A stretch of DNA of 64,000 bases from the NCBI RefSeq assembly GCF_900168115.1, contig NZ_FUZC01000005.1, positions 231,413 to 295,412 of the forward strand. The letters are read 5' to 3'. Every line of letters begins with the position of its first letter. Within the stretch, counting starts at the first letter, position 1. The position numbers and the translations under genes were made by a program. The notes beneath the pieces were generated by a model. The model searched no databases and was not told where the DNA came from. It was given only the letters and a program-made list of their open reading frames with translations. Source of the DNA: Salegentibacter salinarum. GTDB lineage: Bacteria; Bacteroidota; Bacteroidia; Flavobacteriales; Flavobacteriaceae. This document shows positions 54,305-63,419 of the stretch, piece by piece.

Positions 54305-55687
54305 TTAAAGCTGGCGATGTCGGTAACGAATGGTTCTTAATTTCCAATAACCCATTTTATAATAGGTAAAGGCTACAATTGCAGCAATAACATTAGAAAT
54401 TGGGAACGCCCACCATATTCCTTCAAAAGAAAGATCGGTATTATTAGACAGAATAAATGCCGTGGGAAATCTTACAATCCAAAGCGCAAATACGGAAATT
54501 AACAAAGAGGCTTTTGTAAATCCGGCGCCATTGAAAACACCGTTTAAAACCTGCTGCACACCCAGAACGCCAAAACTGGGCGCCATTATTTTAATGAACA
54601 AAGAGCCATCCCTAATCACGCCGGGATCGTTGGGAACAAAAAAGGCGGTAATTGGTTCAGCTAGAAAGAAAAGAATTAAACCAACCGCGGTAAGGCCGAA
54701 AAAGGCGATTTTAGCACTTAAATTTCCAATTTTTTCAGCACGTTTTATTTTTCCGGCACCAACATTCTGCCCTACCAAAGTAGTGGTGGCAATGGCAAAT
54801 CCAAGGGCGGGTACCACAATTAGGCTTAAAACCCTGCTTCCAATTCCGTAAGCCGCGACTACTTCGCTTCCAAAACTGGTTACCAGCATCACCATAACCG
54901 TCATTCCGCCGGCACGGGTAGACATTTCTATACTGGAAGGAATCCCAATATTGAACATACTTCGTGTCCAGCCAAAATCGAATTTCATTCTACTAAAACT
55001 AATTTTTATGCCTTTATTTCCGCGGAAAAGAATAAGTAATCCTATTAAGGCCGATAAACCCTGGGTAATTACACTGGCAACAGCTGCTCCCGCAACCCCA
55101 AACCCCGGAATAGGCCCAAAACCAAATATAAAAAGCGGATCTAAAATTAAATTGAGAAAAACCGTAGCCAAAACGATATACATGGGTAGTAAAACATTTC
55201 CTATTCCGCGCATAAGCGACTGGAAAACGTAGAACATAAAAAGGAAAATAAAGCCCAGCGACGAAACTTTAAAATAGCTTACAGAATCACTTAAAATTTC
55301 GGGGCCCGCGCCTATAAGTCTCATTAAGGGTTCTGAGGAAAAATAGCCTACTATAGCCAGTAAAACCGAAATAAAAAAGATCACAAAAACGGTTTGCGAA
55401 GAACTGTAATTTACCTGGTCCTGATTTTCAGCGCCTTTATATTGAGAAACAATCACCGTCCCGGCCAGCGTTAAACCAGCTCCCAGCGATAGAATAAGAA
55501 AAAGTATAGGAAAACTAATACTCACCGCAGCCACGGCATCGGCGCCCAGTCTTCCCAGCCAAAACGTATCGATTAACTGGTAGGCGGTTTGCAAAATATT
55601 AGCCAGGATTATAGGCCAGGCCAGGTTGGCCAGGGAGCTAAAAATCCTGCCTTCGGTATATTTTATGGGCTGCCTCTTCTTGCGCAA
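54305..55687 (-). CDS. MATE-family efflux transporter
   Basis: 460 residues with about twelve hydrophobic segments. Two homologous halves are visible: ANLAWPIILANILQTAYQLI with DTFWLGRLGADAVAAVSISF, and FNIGIPSSIEMSTRAGGMTV in the second half. The start is a TTG (MRKKRQPIKYTEGRIF); no ATG or GTG is available in frame after the upstream stop, and family members begin at about this point. It exports drugs or metabolites in exchange for Na+ or H+. Confidence 0.88.
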   Translation of the reverse strand: MRKKRQPIKYTEGRIFSSLANLAWPIILANILQTAYQLIDTFWLGRLGADAVAAVSISFPILFLILSLGAGLTLAGTVIVSQYKGAENQDQVNYSSSQTVFVIFFISVLLAIVGYFSSEPLMRLIGAGPEILSDSVSYFKVSSLGFIFLFMFYVFQSLMRGIGNVLLPMYIVLATVFLNLILDPLFIFGFGPIPGFGVAGAAVASVITQGLSALIGLLILFRGNKGIKISFSRMKFDFGWTRSMFNIGIPSSIEMSTRAGGMTVMVMLVTSFGSEVVAAYGIGSRVLSLIVVPALGFAIATTTLVGQNVGAGKIKRAEKIGNLSAKIAFFGLTAVGLILFFLAEPITAFFVPNDPGVIRDGSLFIKIMAPSFGVLGVQQVLNGVFNGAGFTKASLLISVFALWIVRFPTAFILSNNTDLSFEGIWWAFPISNVIAAIVAFTYYKMGYWKLRTIRYRHRQL

Positions 55688-55862
55688 TCTCTTTAAATTT
55701 TTAAAAAATCTTCCCGGTAAGAAAATTTCAATATCCTACTCAGTCATTATTTTATCAGCGTTTTTTAAAAAGTAATTTGCAAAAGTAAGAAACAAGCCCT
55801 GTTTTTTTCAAGTAAAATGGCTTAAACTGATTTTCCTCATAAAATTTTCCGAGTCCTGCCTT

Positions 55863-55870
55863 TAAATTTG
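55863..55870 (+). promoter_or_regulatory. -7 box of the small HMA-like gene
   Basis: TAAATTTG, a perfect TAnnTTTG, ends 22 nt before the ATG at 55893. No TTG at -33 spacing. Confidence 0.4.
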
Positions 55871-55892
55871 TGCTAAACAAAAATCAGAAACT

Positions 55893-56126
55893 ATGAAAGC
55901 TACTATGTTATTGGAAGAACTTAATGTTGGTAATTGCATAACATACATTACCAGGGAACTTTCTAAAATTAAAGATATCTGTGATATTTATGCAGATTCA
56001 GAAGCGTCTAAAATCACTTTTACTTATAATTCAGAATTTGCGGCTTTGGAAGCTGTGGGAATTCTAAGTTCTTTCAGGAATAAAGAAAACGACGAAGAAT
56101 TTAATGAAACCCTTAAAATTGCATAA
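55893..56126 (+). CDS. Small HMA-fold-like protein lacking the CxxC motif
   Basis: 77 residues. The pattern MLLEELNVGNCITYITRELS then KIKDICDIYADSEASKITFT resembles the beta-alpha-beta order of heavy-metal-associated domains, but only one Cys (VGNC) stands where CxxC is expected, so copper binding is doubtful. It could be a metal-domain relative with another role. It is followed 21 bp later by the racemase gene on the same strand. Its own TAAATTTG box and normal ATG support a real gene. Function unknown. Confidence 0.7.
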   Translation: MKATMLLEELNVGNCITYITRELSKIKDICDIYADSEASKITFTYNSEFAALEAVGILSSFRNKENDEEFNETLKIA

Positions 56127-56147
56127 TTTAGGGAAAAATTAAATTTT

Positions 56148-56831
56148 ATGAATTTACTGGGAATGATTGGTGGTACCTCGTGGCATTCTACCATAGAATA
56201 TTACCGACTTTTAAATGAGCTTGTAGGCGAGAAAATTGGGAAGCAGCAGAATCCGCCGCTACTTTTATACAGTCTCAATGTAAAATTGATGCGTGAGAAC
56301 GATCCCAGGAAAATTAAAAAATCATATTTAGAAATTGCTCAAAAACTTGAAAATGCAGGTGTCGGCGCTATAATAATTTGTGCCAATACACCGCATTTGG
56401 TTTACGATTTTGTGCAACCAAAAATTGATATTCCCATACTTCATATTGCCGATGCCATAGCCAAAGAAGCGAAACAGAAAGGTTTTAAAAAACTTGCCCT
56501 ACTGGGTACAAAACCCACGATGACAGGAGATTTTATCCAGGGAAGGTTAAAAGATCAACATCAAATTGAAACTATAATTCCCGCACAGGAATATATTGAT
56601 GAAACCCACAGATTTATTTCTGAAGAACTTACGCAGGGAAATTTCACCGATACCGCAAAAAATTTCTATTTAGAACAAATGCAACTTTTAAAAGATCGCG
56701 GAGCTGATGCAATAATCTTAGGCTGTACCGAACTGCCGATGCTTATTAAAGAAAAGGATACCGAAATTCCACTTTTAGATACTACAAAGCTACACGCGCA
56801 ATTAGCTACTGAATTTATTCTTAAAGATTAA
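56148..56831 (+). CDS. Aspartate/glutamate racemase family protein
   Basis: 227 residues. Both catalytic cysteines are present: CANTPHLVYD near residue 83 and GCTELPM near 190. The N-terminal GMIGGTSWHSTIEYYRLLNE and NDPRKIKKSYL fit the aspartate racemase (RacD/YgeA) branch, in which the two cysteines act as acid and base on the alpha carbon. It probably makes a D-amino acid in the cytoplasm. It shares a transcript with the HMA-like protein; no partner pathway is evident. Confidence 0.92.
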   Translation: MNLLGMIGGTSWHSTIEYYRLLNELVGEKIGKQQNPPLLLYSLNVKLMRENDPRKIKKSYLEIAQKLENAGVGAIIICANTPHLVYDFVQPKIDIPILHIADAIAKEAKQKGFKKLALLGTKPTMTGDFIQGRLKDQHQIETIIPAQEYIDETHRFISEELTQGNFTDTAKNFYLEQMQLLKDRGADAIILGCTELPMLIKEKDTEIPLLDTTKLHAQLATEFILKD

Positions 56832-56891
56832 TAGTTTTCTTTTTTTGAATTTCAGCCTGGTACCCGGCATAAAGAAAAGGCATTTTCAAAC

Positions 56892-56910
56892 CTCTATTAT
56901 CGAGTAAATT
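56892..56910 (+). promoter_or_regulatory. Copy 3 of a TCGATTATCnAGTAA-like motif
   Basis: CTCTATTATCGAGTAAATT, the same strand as the lipoprotein gene that starts 61 nt downstream. It matches the motif near 27121 at all but one or two positions, and the one near 4454 less well. Confidence 0.3.
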
Positions 56911-56970
56911 TCTACATACTTTTACGCAACCATTATCAGTTTTCTGTATCTTATAGAAAATGATTAATTT

Positions 56971-57372
56971 ATGTTACAAAGATTTATTTTATTTATCGGA
57001 ATTATTTTATTTACTTTTTCCTGCGGAGAAGACGACAGCGGGGAATGTAATGGAATTTGCACCGAAGAATTTAAAAGTATTAATGTTGAAATCACAGACT
57101 CTGAAGAGAACCCGGTGGTTTTAGACAGTACTAGCCTCACCGATATTACAAACAATCGAGAAGTTGATCTCAATTCCACGGGAGATATTGAAAACGGCTT
57201 TTATACTATTTTTAATGATAACCTGCTTCCGGAATATAAGAATGAAGAGATAGATCTTCTTTTTAAAGGATTTCAGGAGGAAAATTTAATTGTGGAACAG
57301 GAATATAGAATTGGTGCAGATTGCTGCCACGTTTATCCCATTTCAGGACCTCTGGTAATTCAGTTAGAATAA
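56971..57372 (+). CDS. Small lipoprotein of unknown function
   Basis: 133 residues. The signal peptide ends at lipobox TFSC, followed by GEDDSGE, an acidic surface-export-type run. The mature part has CNGICTEEFKSINVEITDSE near the start and GADCCHVYPI near the end, so four cysteines could form two disulfides. It may have an immunoglobulin-like or carboxypeptidase-regulatory-like beta fold (LLPEYKNEEIDLLFKGF). I do not recognise a specific family. It has a candidate regulatory motif upstream and is convergent with the SerA-type gene. Confidence 0.8.
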   Translation: MLQRFILFIGIILFTFSCGEDDSGECNGICTEEFKSINVEITDSEENPVVLDSTSLTDITNNREVDLNSTGDIENGFYTIFNDNLLPEYKNEEIDLLFKGFQEENLIVEQEYRIGADCCHVYPISGPLVIQLE

Positions 57373-57383
57373 AACTCATAAAA

Positions 57384-57440
57384 AATCCCGGAAGCTATTT
57401 TCTTTAATAGGAAATAACCACCGGGATATATTTTTAGTAA
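57384..57440. terminator. Probable bidirectional terminator
   Basis: ATCCCGG (57385-57391) pairs with CCGGGAT (57421-57427); the middle part (GCTATTTT... and ...GAAATAAC) adds imperfect pairs. A T-rich run follows. It lies between two convergent genes. Confidence 0.55.
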
Positions 57441-57449
57441 AAAACTTTA

Positions 57450-59342
57450 CTAATATAAAACCCTGAAACGTATGGTTCCTTTCAGGCCTTTTAGGTCTTT
57501 GATTACTTTTTTATCGTATTTCTTATCTATATCGGTAATTACATAACCAATAGTTTCATTGGTTTTTAAATACTGCCCTTCAATATTAATATCGTGCCCG
57601 GCAAGGATCCTGTTGATCTCTGCCAAAATTCCCGGCCTGTTTTCGTGAATATGAATTAGCCTGTGGGCATTTTGCAATACCGGCAATTGTAAATTAGGGA
57701 AGTTAACCGAGTTGGTGGTGCTGCCTGTATTTATATATTCAATAATTTTTCCCGGAACAAAATTCCCAATATTTTCTTGGGCTTCCAGGGTGCTTCCGCC
57801 AATATGTGGCGTTAAAATTACATTTGGTAAATTCCTTAATTCGGAAACAAATTCTTCATTATTGGTCTTCGGTTCCTGCGGATAAACATCTATCCCCGCC
57901 CCCATTATTTTACCAGATTCTATATTCTTTTTCAGCGCTTGTATATCTACCACGTGTCCACGGCTTAAATTCAGGAAAATGACGTTATCTTTCATATAAC
58001 CAAATTCCTTTTCACTGATGATATTCTTATTTTCTTTTCTTCCGTCTACGTGAAGCGTAACAATATCTACGGTTTCAAGAAGTTCTTTTAAGGAATTACA
58101 CTTGGTAACATTTCCCATTGGCAACTTTTCCTCAACATCGTAATAATAAACATCAAACCCAACAGATTCTGCTACCACTGAAAGTTGTGCGCCAATATTT
58201 CCATAACCAATAATCCCCAGTTTTTTACCCCGGGTTTCAAAACTGTTGGTAGCAGATTTTTCCCATTTCCCTTCGTGCATTAAACGCATTTTATCGGGCA
58301 GGTTTCGCATTAGTAAAATAATCTCGCCAATAGCTAATTCAACCACAGATCTCGTATTACTGTAAGGCGCATTAAAAACTGCAACGCCTTTCTTCAAACA
58401 GGCCTGAAGATCTATCTGATTAGTTCCTATACAAAAAGCACCCACCGCAATTAATCGGTTGGCATTTTCCAGTACTTTTTCGGTTAAATGTGTTTTAGAA
58501 CGAATCCCTATTACTGATACATCTTTGATTTTTTCACAAAGTTCATCTTCATCCATCGCGCCAGGATGTACAGTTACATTATAACCTTCTTTCTTCATAA
58601 TGTCTACCGCGTCCTGGTGTACATTTTCAAGAAGAAGTACGTTAATTCGGTTTTTGGGGTAAGAGATTGCTTTGTTCATATTGTGTACAAATAAAAATTC
58701 GTCTAAACTTGGAGTGATATGGTCTGCCTTTTCAAGAATATTTGCTCGCTCTACGTTTTCGGTAAAGGCATAAAACTTATTGGCGAGTCCGGCGGCTTTT
58801 ATTTCATAATCGGTATAACCATCACCAATTACGTAAACATCCCCTTTTAATTTTAATCTTTTAAGTTGCTCTACTTTTCCATTATTTGAAGAAAGTACGT
58901 TTTCTTTATCAAAACCAACAATTTCACCTTCTTCGTCAAACTCAAAAGTATTGGCAAAAACATTTTCGGGCTTTACCCCGTAAGGTTCAACTATAGGAAC
59001 AATAAATTCTTTAAAACCGTTGGAAACAATATAGATGTTTTCGTGATAATCGTTAAAGAATTCGCGGTTTCTAACAAATGAGGAAGATACCCGCTCACTT
59101 AAATTTTCTACCAGTTTTGGCAAATCACTTTTATTGGCTTTTAAAAGCCGAATTCGCTCTACCAGGGATTCCCTAAAAGAAATCTCTCCCTTCATTCCTT
59201 GATCGGTTAAGGCTTCTACCTCATCCAGGTTCTTTTGCTTATCGGGATCGTTAGCCAGGGATATTTCTCCCAAAACATCCAGGGCTTCTACCTGGGTAAA
59301 TGTGCTGTCAAAATCAATTACAAAGTGCTTGTTCTCACTCAT
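57450..59342 (-). CDS. serA: HAD phosphatase - D-3-phosphoglycerate dehydrogenase fusion (serine biosynthesis)
   Basis: 630 residues. Residues 1 to about 225 are a HAD phosphatase: VIDFDSTFTQVEALDVL with Asp10 and Asp12, YIVSNGF, and VIGDGYTDYEIKAAG, as in SerB-type phosphoserine phosphatases. Residues about 230-545 are 3-phosphoglycerate dehydrogenase: GIIGYGNIGAQ for NAD binding, LNLSRGHVVDIQAL, and LTPHIGGSTLEAQENIG with the catalytic His. A C-terminal ACT domain (IHIHENRPGILAEINRIL) would sense serine. The fusion joins steps 1 and 3 of the serine pathway; SerC is not in view. Similar fusions are known in Bacteroidota, and whether the HAD half is active has not been shown here. Confidence 0.93.
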   Translation of the reverse strand: MSENKHFVIDFDSTFTQVEALDVLGEISLANDPDKQKNLDEVEALTDQGMKGEISFRESLVERIRLLKANKSDLPKLVENLSERVSSSFVRNREFFNDYHENIYIVSNGFKEFIVPIVEPYGVKPENVFANTFEFDEEGEIVGFDKENVLSSNNGKVEQLKRLKLKGDVYVIGDGYTDYEIKAAGLANKFYAFTENVERANILEKADHITPSLDEFLFVHNMNKAISYPKNRINVLLLENVHQDAVDIMKKEGYNVTVHPGAMDEDELCEKIKDVSVIGIRSKTHLTEKVLENANRLIAVGAFCIGTNQIDLQACLKKGVAVFNAPYSNTRSVVELAIGEIILLMRNLPDKMRLMHEGKWEKSATNSFETRGKKLGIIGYGNIGAQLSVVAESVGFDVYYYDVEEKLPMGNVTKCNSLKELLETVDIVTLHVDGRKENKNIISEKEFGYMKDNVIFLNLSRGHVVDIQALKKNIESGKIMGAGIDVYPQEPKTNNEEFVSELRNLPNVILTPHIGGSTLEAQENIGNFVPGKIIEYINTGSTTNSVNFPNLQLPVLQNAHRLIHIHENRPGILAEINRILAGHDINIEGQYLKTNETIGYVITDIDKKYDKKVIKDLKGLKGTIRFRVLY

Positions 59343-59603
59343 ATATAAGGTACTCTAAAATGAAGCCTAAAACTACTATTTTTAGCAATCCTAGCGCACC
59401 AATTTCAGCAAAAATAAAGGGACATAATTTTGATTTTAGCCATATTTTCAACAATTCATAAAATGAGACGCTATAAAATATAGAGCTCATAAAAACATTC
59501 TGAAATTAGTAGGTAAAAATGAAATTTCTTCGGTTTTTTAAATAAAAAACTTTTAGGAATAACTAAAAATAGGCCCCACAAAAAGAGAAGCTGTTCTAAA
59601 ACA
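59343..59603. other. Intergenic region with no recognisable gene
   Basis: AT-rich, 261 bases, between the serA-type start and a terminator; the whole gene-free gap to the azurin stop is 326 bases. It should hold the serA promoter near its left end (TAGTTTTA, a 7/8 match to TAnnTTTG on the minus strand). Nothing else stands out. Confidence 0.3.
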
Positions 59604-59647
59604 AAAATGCCTTTACCTAACGGAATTCTCCGAAGTAAAGGCATTTT
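59604..59647. terminator. Terminator after the azurin-like gene
   Basis: 13-bp perfect stem, AAAATGCCTTTAC (59604-59616) with GTAAAGGCATTTT (59635-59647). The 18-nt loop holds a nested CGGA/TCCG hairpin. It is strong enough to act in both directions. Confidence 0.8.
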
Positions 59648-59668
59648 CAATAATATTATAAAAGTTTT

Positions 59669-60217
59669 TTACTCTACGATAAATTTACCTTTCATCACAG
59701 AATAGTGACCCGGGAAGCTACAGATATAGTCATATTCCCCGGCTTCAGGAGCTTCAAACTCTATGGTTACTTCTTCTCCACCACCAATCATTTTAGTGTG
59801 GGTAATAACAGCATCGGTTCCTTGAGGAATATAATCGTTATCCTTTGCCTGAACAGCTTTTTGTCCAAATTCATTGATCACGGTTCCTTTGGTTAGCAAT
59901 ACCCAGTTATGGCCCATTACGCTTTTTTCCATTTCACCAACGTGCTTTAAAGTAAGTCGAACAGTTTGTCCGGCTTTCACTTTAATCTCGTCTTTGTTAA
60001 AACGCATCTGGTCATTCCCTTCAATAGTTACTTCTACCACATCTTCGTCTGAAGAATTCATTTCTGAAGCTGATTTATCTGTAGCGGCTTCAGTTTGAGA
60101 TTGTGGGCTGGTACCATCACCAATAGTAATTTTATCTTCCTTTTCTTCTTTTTTATCTCCGCAGGCAATCATTGCAACGGCTCCTAGAATCAAAACAGTT
60201 TTGCTTAAAAATTTCAT
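59669..60217 (-). CDS. Azurin-like cupredoxin lipoprotein
   Basis: 182 residues. Signal peptide with lipobox IAC followed by GDKKEEKED, then a flexible acidic linker to about residue 60. The cupredoxin domain has the copper ligands: His in VMGHNWVL and Cys-His-Met in YICSFPGHYSVMKG. Azurins carry electrons between cytochromes or to terminal oxidases and reductases. The lipid anchor and linker suggest a tethered carrier. It is a single gene with a TATCTTTG box 40 nt upstream; no denitrification genes are in view. Confidence 0.93.
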   Translation of the reverse strand: MKFLSKTVLILGAVAMIACGDKKEEKEDKITIGDGTSPQSQTEAATDKSASEMNSSDEDVVEVTIEGNDQMRFNKDEIKVKAGQTVRLTLKHVGEMEKSVMGHNWVLLTKGTVINEFGQKAVQAKDNDYIPQGTDAVITHTKMIGGGEEVTIEFEAPEAGEYDYICSFPGHYSVMKGKFIVE

Positions 60218-60257
60218 ATTTACTTATTTATAGTTTGTAATTAGTTATTTACAATAT

Positions 60258-60265
60258 CAAAGATA
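60258..60265 (-). promoter_or_regulatory. -7 box of the azurin-like gene
   Basis: Minus-strand TATCTTTG, a perfect TAnnTTTG, 40 nt before the ATG at 60217. No TTG at -33 spacing. Confidence 0.45.
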
Positions 60266-60392
60266 AATTATTTTTAATTGTTAATGTATTTACGCCTCAA
60301 TATTTCATATTTCAGAGAAAATCTAAAAGTTCTATAGCAGCCAATTTTCCCAAAATCACTACCTTCATAGATTAGAAATAAAACCACACAAA

Positions 60393-62537
60393 ATGAAAAA
60401 AGAAATTATAAAAAGCCTGGGGATTTTAGCGCTGGTCGCAGGATTTCAAGCTAATGCCCAGGAACAAAAACCCGAACAAAATATGGATAACATTTTACTT
60501 GCTGAATGGACCGGCCCTTATGCCGGCGTTCCCGCTTTTGATAAAATGAAAGTAGAGCTTGTAAAACCGGCAATGCTTACAGCGATGGACAAGCATTTGG
60601 CTGAAATTGATAAAATAACCGAAAACTCAGAACCGGCAACTTTTGAGAATACTATTGTGCCTTTTGAAGATTCTGGTGATCTTTTAAACAAGGTGTTTAC
60701 CTATTACGGTATTTTTAGCAGCAATGTTTCCAGTCCTGAATTCAGGGAAATTCAACGGGAACTTTCTCCTGAAATCTCTGAATACAGCTCAAAAATCTCA
60801 CAGAATACCCAGCTTTTTGAGAGAATTAAAACAGTTTATGAAAATTCAGTAGAAAATCCACTGCCGGCACCAGAGCAACGTGTTATCGAACTTATTTATG
60901 AAGAATTTGCGATGGAAGGCGCCAATTTAAATGAAGAAGATAAAAAGCGTTACGCCGAAATAAACAGTGAACTTTCTGAATTATATACCAAATTCTCTAA
61001 TAATGTTCTTGCGGAAGAAGAAAACTACATTGTTTATTTAACCGAAGGCCAACTTAGCGGTTTACCGGAATCTTACGTAAAATCGGCTGCCAGCACTGCT
61101 GAAGCTAATGGCGAAGCGGGGAAATATGCGGTAACCAACACGCGTTCTTCTATGGATCCTTTCCTGACTTATTCTGATGAACGTGAACTGCGCGAAAAAG
61201 TTTGGAAAAACTATTACTCACGTGGTGACAACGACGATGAATTTGACAATAATGAAGTGATTAAAAAAATACTGAAACTGCGCGACGAGCGTGTAGAACT
61301 CCTGGGATACGATAATTTTGCCCAATGGCGCTTACAAAACCGGATGGCAAAAAATCCCGAAAATGCCATGGAACTTATGGAAGCCGTTTGGCCTGCTGCA
61401 CTTGCCCGTGTTGAAGAAGAAGTAAAAGATATGCAGGCAGTAGCCGATCGAGAAGGGGCTAATATTACTATTAAACCCTGGGATTATCGCTATTATGCCG
61501 AAAAAGTAAGAAAAGAAAAATACGATCTGGACAGTGAAGAAGTAAAGCAATATCTGGAATTAGGTAACCTCACCGATGCACTTTTCTACACAGCCGGTGA
61601 ATTGTTTAATTTCGAATTTAAACCGGTTGAGGAAGGCAGCGTTCCTGTTTTTCATGAAGATGTAAAAGTCTGGGAAGTAACCGATGAAGATTCAGGCGAA
61701 CTTATAGGGCTTTGGTATTTAGATCCTTTTGCCCGCCAGGGAAAACGTTCCGGGGCCTGGGCCACAACTTACAGAAGTTATTCTGAGCTGGAAGGTGCAA
61801 AACCTGTATTGTCTTCCAATAATTCTAATTTTATTAAGCCTGCACCGGGTGAACCGGTTTTGGTTTCCTGGGATGATGCTACCACTTTTTTCCACGAATT
61901 TGGGCACGCCCTGCACTTTTTAGCTGCCGATATTAAATATCCCACCCTAAACAGCGGCGTTCGTGACTATACTGAATTCCAATCGCAATTGCTAGAACGT
62001 TGGTTATCTACAGATGAAGTAATAAACCGTTACCTGAAACACCACGAAACCGGCGAGGTTATTCCTAATGAATTAGTCGCTAAAATAAAAAAAGCTTCTA
62101 CTTTTAACCAGGGTTTCGCTACCACCGAGTTCTTAGCTTCGGCATTAATGGATATGAAATATCACACTACAGATCCTGATAAAATTGAACCAAGAGAGTT
62201 TGAAAAAGAGACTTTAGATGAACTTGGAATGCCAGAGGAAATTGTAATGCGTCATCGTTCACCGCATTTTGGACACGTATTTTCCGGGGAAGGTTATGCA
62301 ACCGGATATTACGGTTATTTATGGGCAGATGTATTGACTTCTGATGCTGCTGAAGCTTTTGCCGAATCTCCCGGCGGATTCTACGATGAAAATATGGCAG
62401 AAAAACTGGTAAAATATCTTTTTGCACCAAGAAACGCAATGGATCCTGCTGAAGCTTATCGTAAATTTAGAGGGCGTGATGCTGAAATTGACGCACTAAT
62501 GCGCGATCGCGGTTTCCCGGTTCCTGAAGGAGAATAA
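60393..62537 (+). CDS. dcp: M3-family peptidase, peptidyl-dipeptidase Dcp type
   Basis: 714 residues with a signal peptide ending near FQANAQEQ, so it is periplasmic or exported rather than cytoplasmic. The zinc motif HEFGHALHF lies near residue 500, with the third ligand Glu in the following helix (DYTEFQSQLLERWLS). The C-terminal FSGEGYATGYYGYLWADVLT is a family signature. Dcp removes dipeptides from peptide C-termini. Some Bacteroidota exported M3 peptidases have wider specificity. It is divergent from the azurin gene and ended by a terminator. Confidence 0.93.
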   Translation: MKKEIIKSLGILALVAGFQANAQEQKPEQNMDNILLAEWTGPYAGVPAFDKMKVELVKPAMLTAMDKHLAEIDKITENSEPATFENTIVPFEDSGDLLNKVFTYYGIFSSNVSSPEFREIQRELSPEISEYSSKISQNTQLFERIKTVYENSVENPLPAPEQRVIELIYEEFAMEGANLNEEDKKRYAEINSELSELYTKFSNNVLAEEENYIVYLTEGQLSGLPESYVKSAASTAEANGEAGKYAVTNTRSSMDPFLTYSDERELREKVWKNYYSRGDNDDEFDNNEVIKKILKLRDERVELLGYDNFAQWRLQNRMAKNPENAMELMEAVWPAALARVEEEVKDMQAVADREGANITIKPWDYRYYAEKVRKEKYDLDSEEVKQYLELGNLTDALFYTAGELFNFEFKPVEEGSVPVFHEDVKVWEVTDEDSGELIGLWYLDPFARQGKRSGAWATTYRSYSELEGAKPVLSSNNSNFIKPAPGEPVLVSWDDATTFFHEFGHALHFLAADIKYPTLNSGVRDYTEFQSQLLERWLSTDEVINRYLKHHETGEVIPNELVAKIKKASTFNQGFATTEFLASALMDMKYHTTDPDKIEPREFEKETLDELGMPEEIVMRHRSPHFGHVFSGEGYATGYYGYLWADVLTSDAAEAFAESPGGFYDENMAEKLVKYLFAPRNAMDPAEAYRKFRGRDAEIDALMRDRGFPVPEGE

Positions 62538-62556
62538 TTTATCAAATAAAATTTTG

Positions 62557-62596
62557 AAAAACCTGCCTGGAAGATTTCTTTTGGGTAGGTTTTTTT
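62557..62596 (+). terminator. Terminator after dcp
   Basis: AAAAACCTGCC (62557-62567) pairs with GGTAGGTTTTT (62584-62594) with one G-U pair, followed by a T run. It is the shared end of the convergent dcp and unknown secreted-protein genes. Confidence 0.75.
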
Positions 62597-62614
62597 ATTT
62601 TATTCTATTTCGAA

Positions 62615-63214
62615 TTATTCAATTGCTGTAGCCACCAGTTTATTTGGTCCTCTTGAAAAACCGTACAGAAATAATTTATCTTCGGTTATTTCTTCAATAG
62701 GAACCGCAGTAATTGCATTTCCATACCTGTGAATTACCAGGAAATAAGTCTGATCTATTTTCTTCAAATAAGAATGCATAATTTTACTATCGGGATGATT
62801 TTTAAAATCTATTTCGAAACTTTTTCCACCCCGTTCTAGATTGTATTTTTTCTGTTTAATTTCTTCTACGTTTAAATCTGTTTTAGTAGGAACCAAACGT
62901 ATATAATCTATAGGCCGTTCCAATCTTTCGGAAGAAATAATTAATCGGTTTGGATTTTTAAAACTGAAATCGGCAAAAGCAAGCGTATCTATTTTTAGCT
63001 TATTTTCTTCAGTAGTATAGGAAGTCTTGGTAATAAACTCATCAAAGTTATAATGCAGTAATGAATCTTCGCTCACTTCCATTAAATGTATTCCAGGGAA
63101 ACCACCAAAACTTTTATTTCCCGAGACAATCCATTTCCCTTCCAACTCCTGTGCAGTGATTGAAGTGCCCAATAATAAAATAAAGACCCAATAACTATCT
63201 AAAAATTTCATCAT
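62615..63214 (-). CDS. Secreted protein of unknown function (lipocalin-like start)
   Basis: 199 residues with a signal peptide ending near TSITAQELEG. The opening ELEGKWIVSGNKSFGGFPGI resembles the first strand of lipocalin-like secreted proteins, but there is no lipobox and I do not recognise the family. The C-terminal IHRYGNAITAVPIEEIT suggests more beta strands. The start codon could be either of two adjacent ATGs at 63214 and 63211. A group II intron ends 120 bp upstream on the same strand and probably sits in or above its promoter. Confidence 0.8.
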   Translation of the reverse strand: MMKFLDSYWVFILLLGTSITAQELEGKWIVSGNKSFGGFPGIHLMEVSEDSLLHYNFDEFITKTSYTTEENKLKIDTLAFADFSFKNPNRLIISSERLERPIDYIRLVPTKTDLNVEEIKQKKYNLERGGKSFEIDFKNHPDSKIMHSYLKKIDQTYFLVIHRYGNAITAVPIEEITEDKLFLYGFSRGPNKLVATAIE

Positions 63215-63380
63215 ACTACTTTTAAATTCAACAATAATCTAAAAATAAGCTAGCAAAAAACCTTATTTATTCGATAGTGTTCTAATTCTCTAGATGAAAT
63301 ACGCAATTATAACTATTTGTAGGACAATATTTAGGATCGGGTAGAAAGGTAAGGATTATTTCCCTACCTGTCCTCCCACA

Positions 63381-63411
63381 CCACCCAGCATACGGTTCCG
63401 TACTGGGCGGT
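63381..63411 (-). ncRNA. Group II intron domain V
   Basis: On the minus strand, a 9-bp basal stem (one G-U pair), a 2-nt bulge and a 4-bp distal stem with a 4-nt loop: the standard size and shape of domain V, the catalytic core of group II introns. It starts 8 nt after the maturase stop codon, as usual. Confidence 0.85.
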
Positions 63412-63419
63412 TCCCTAAT

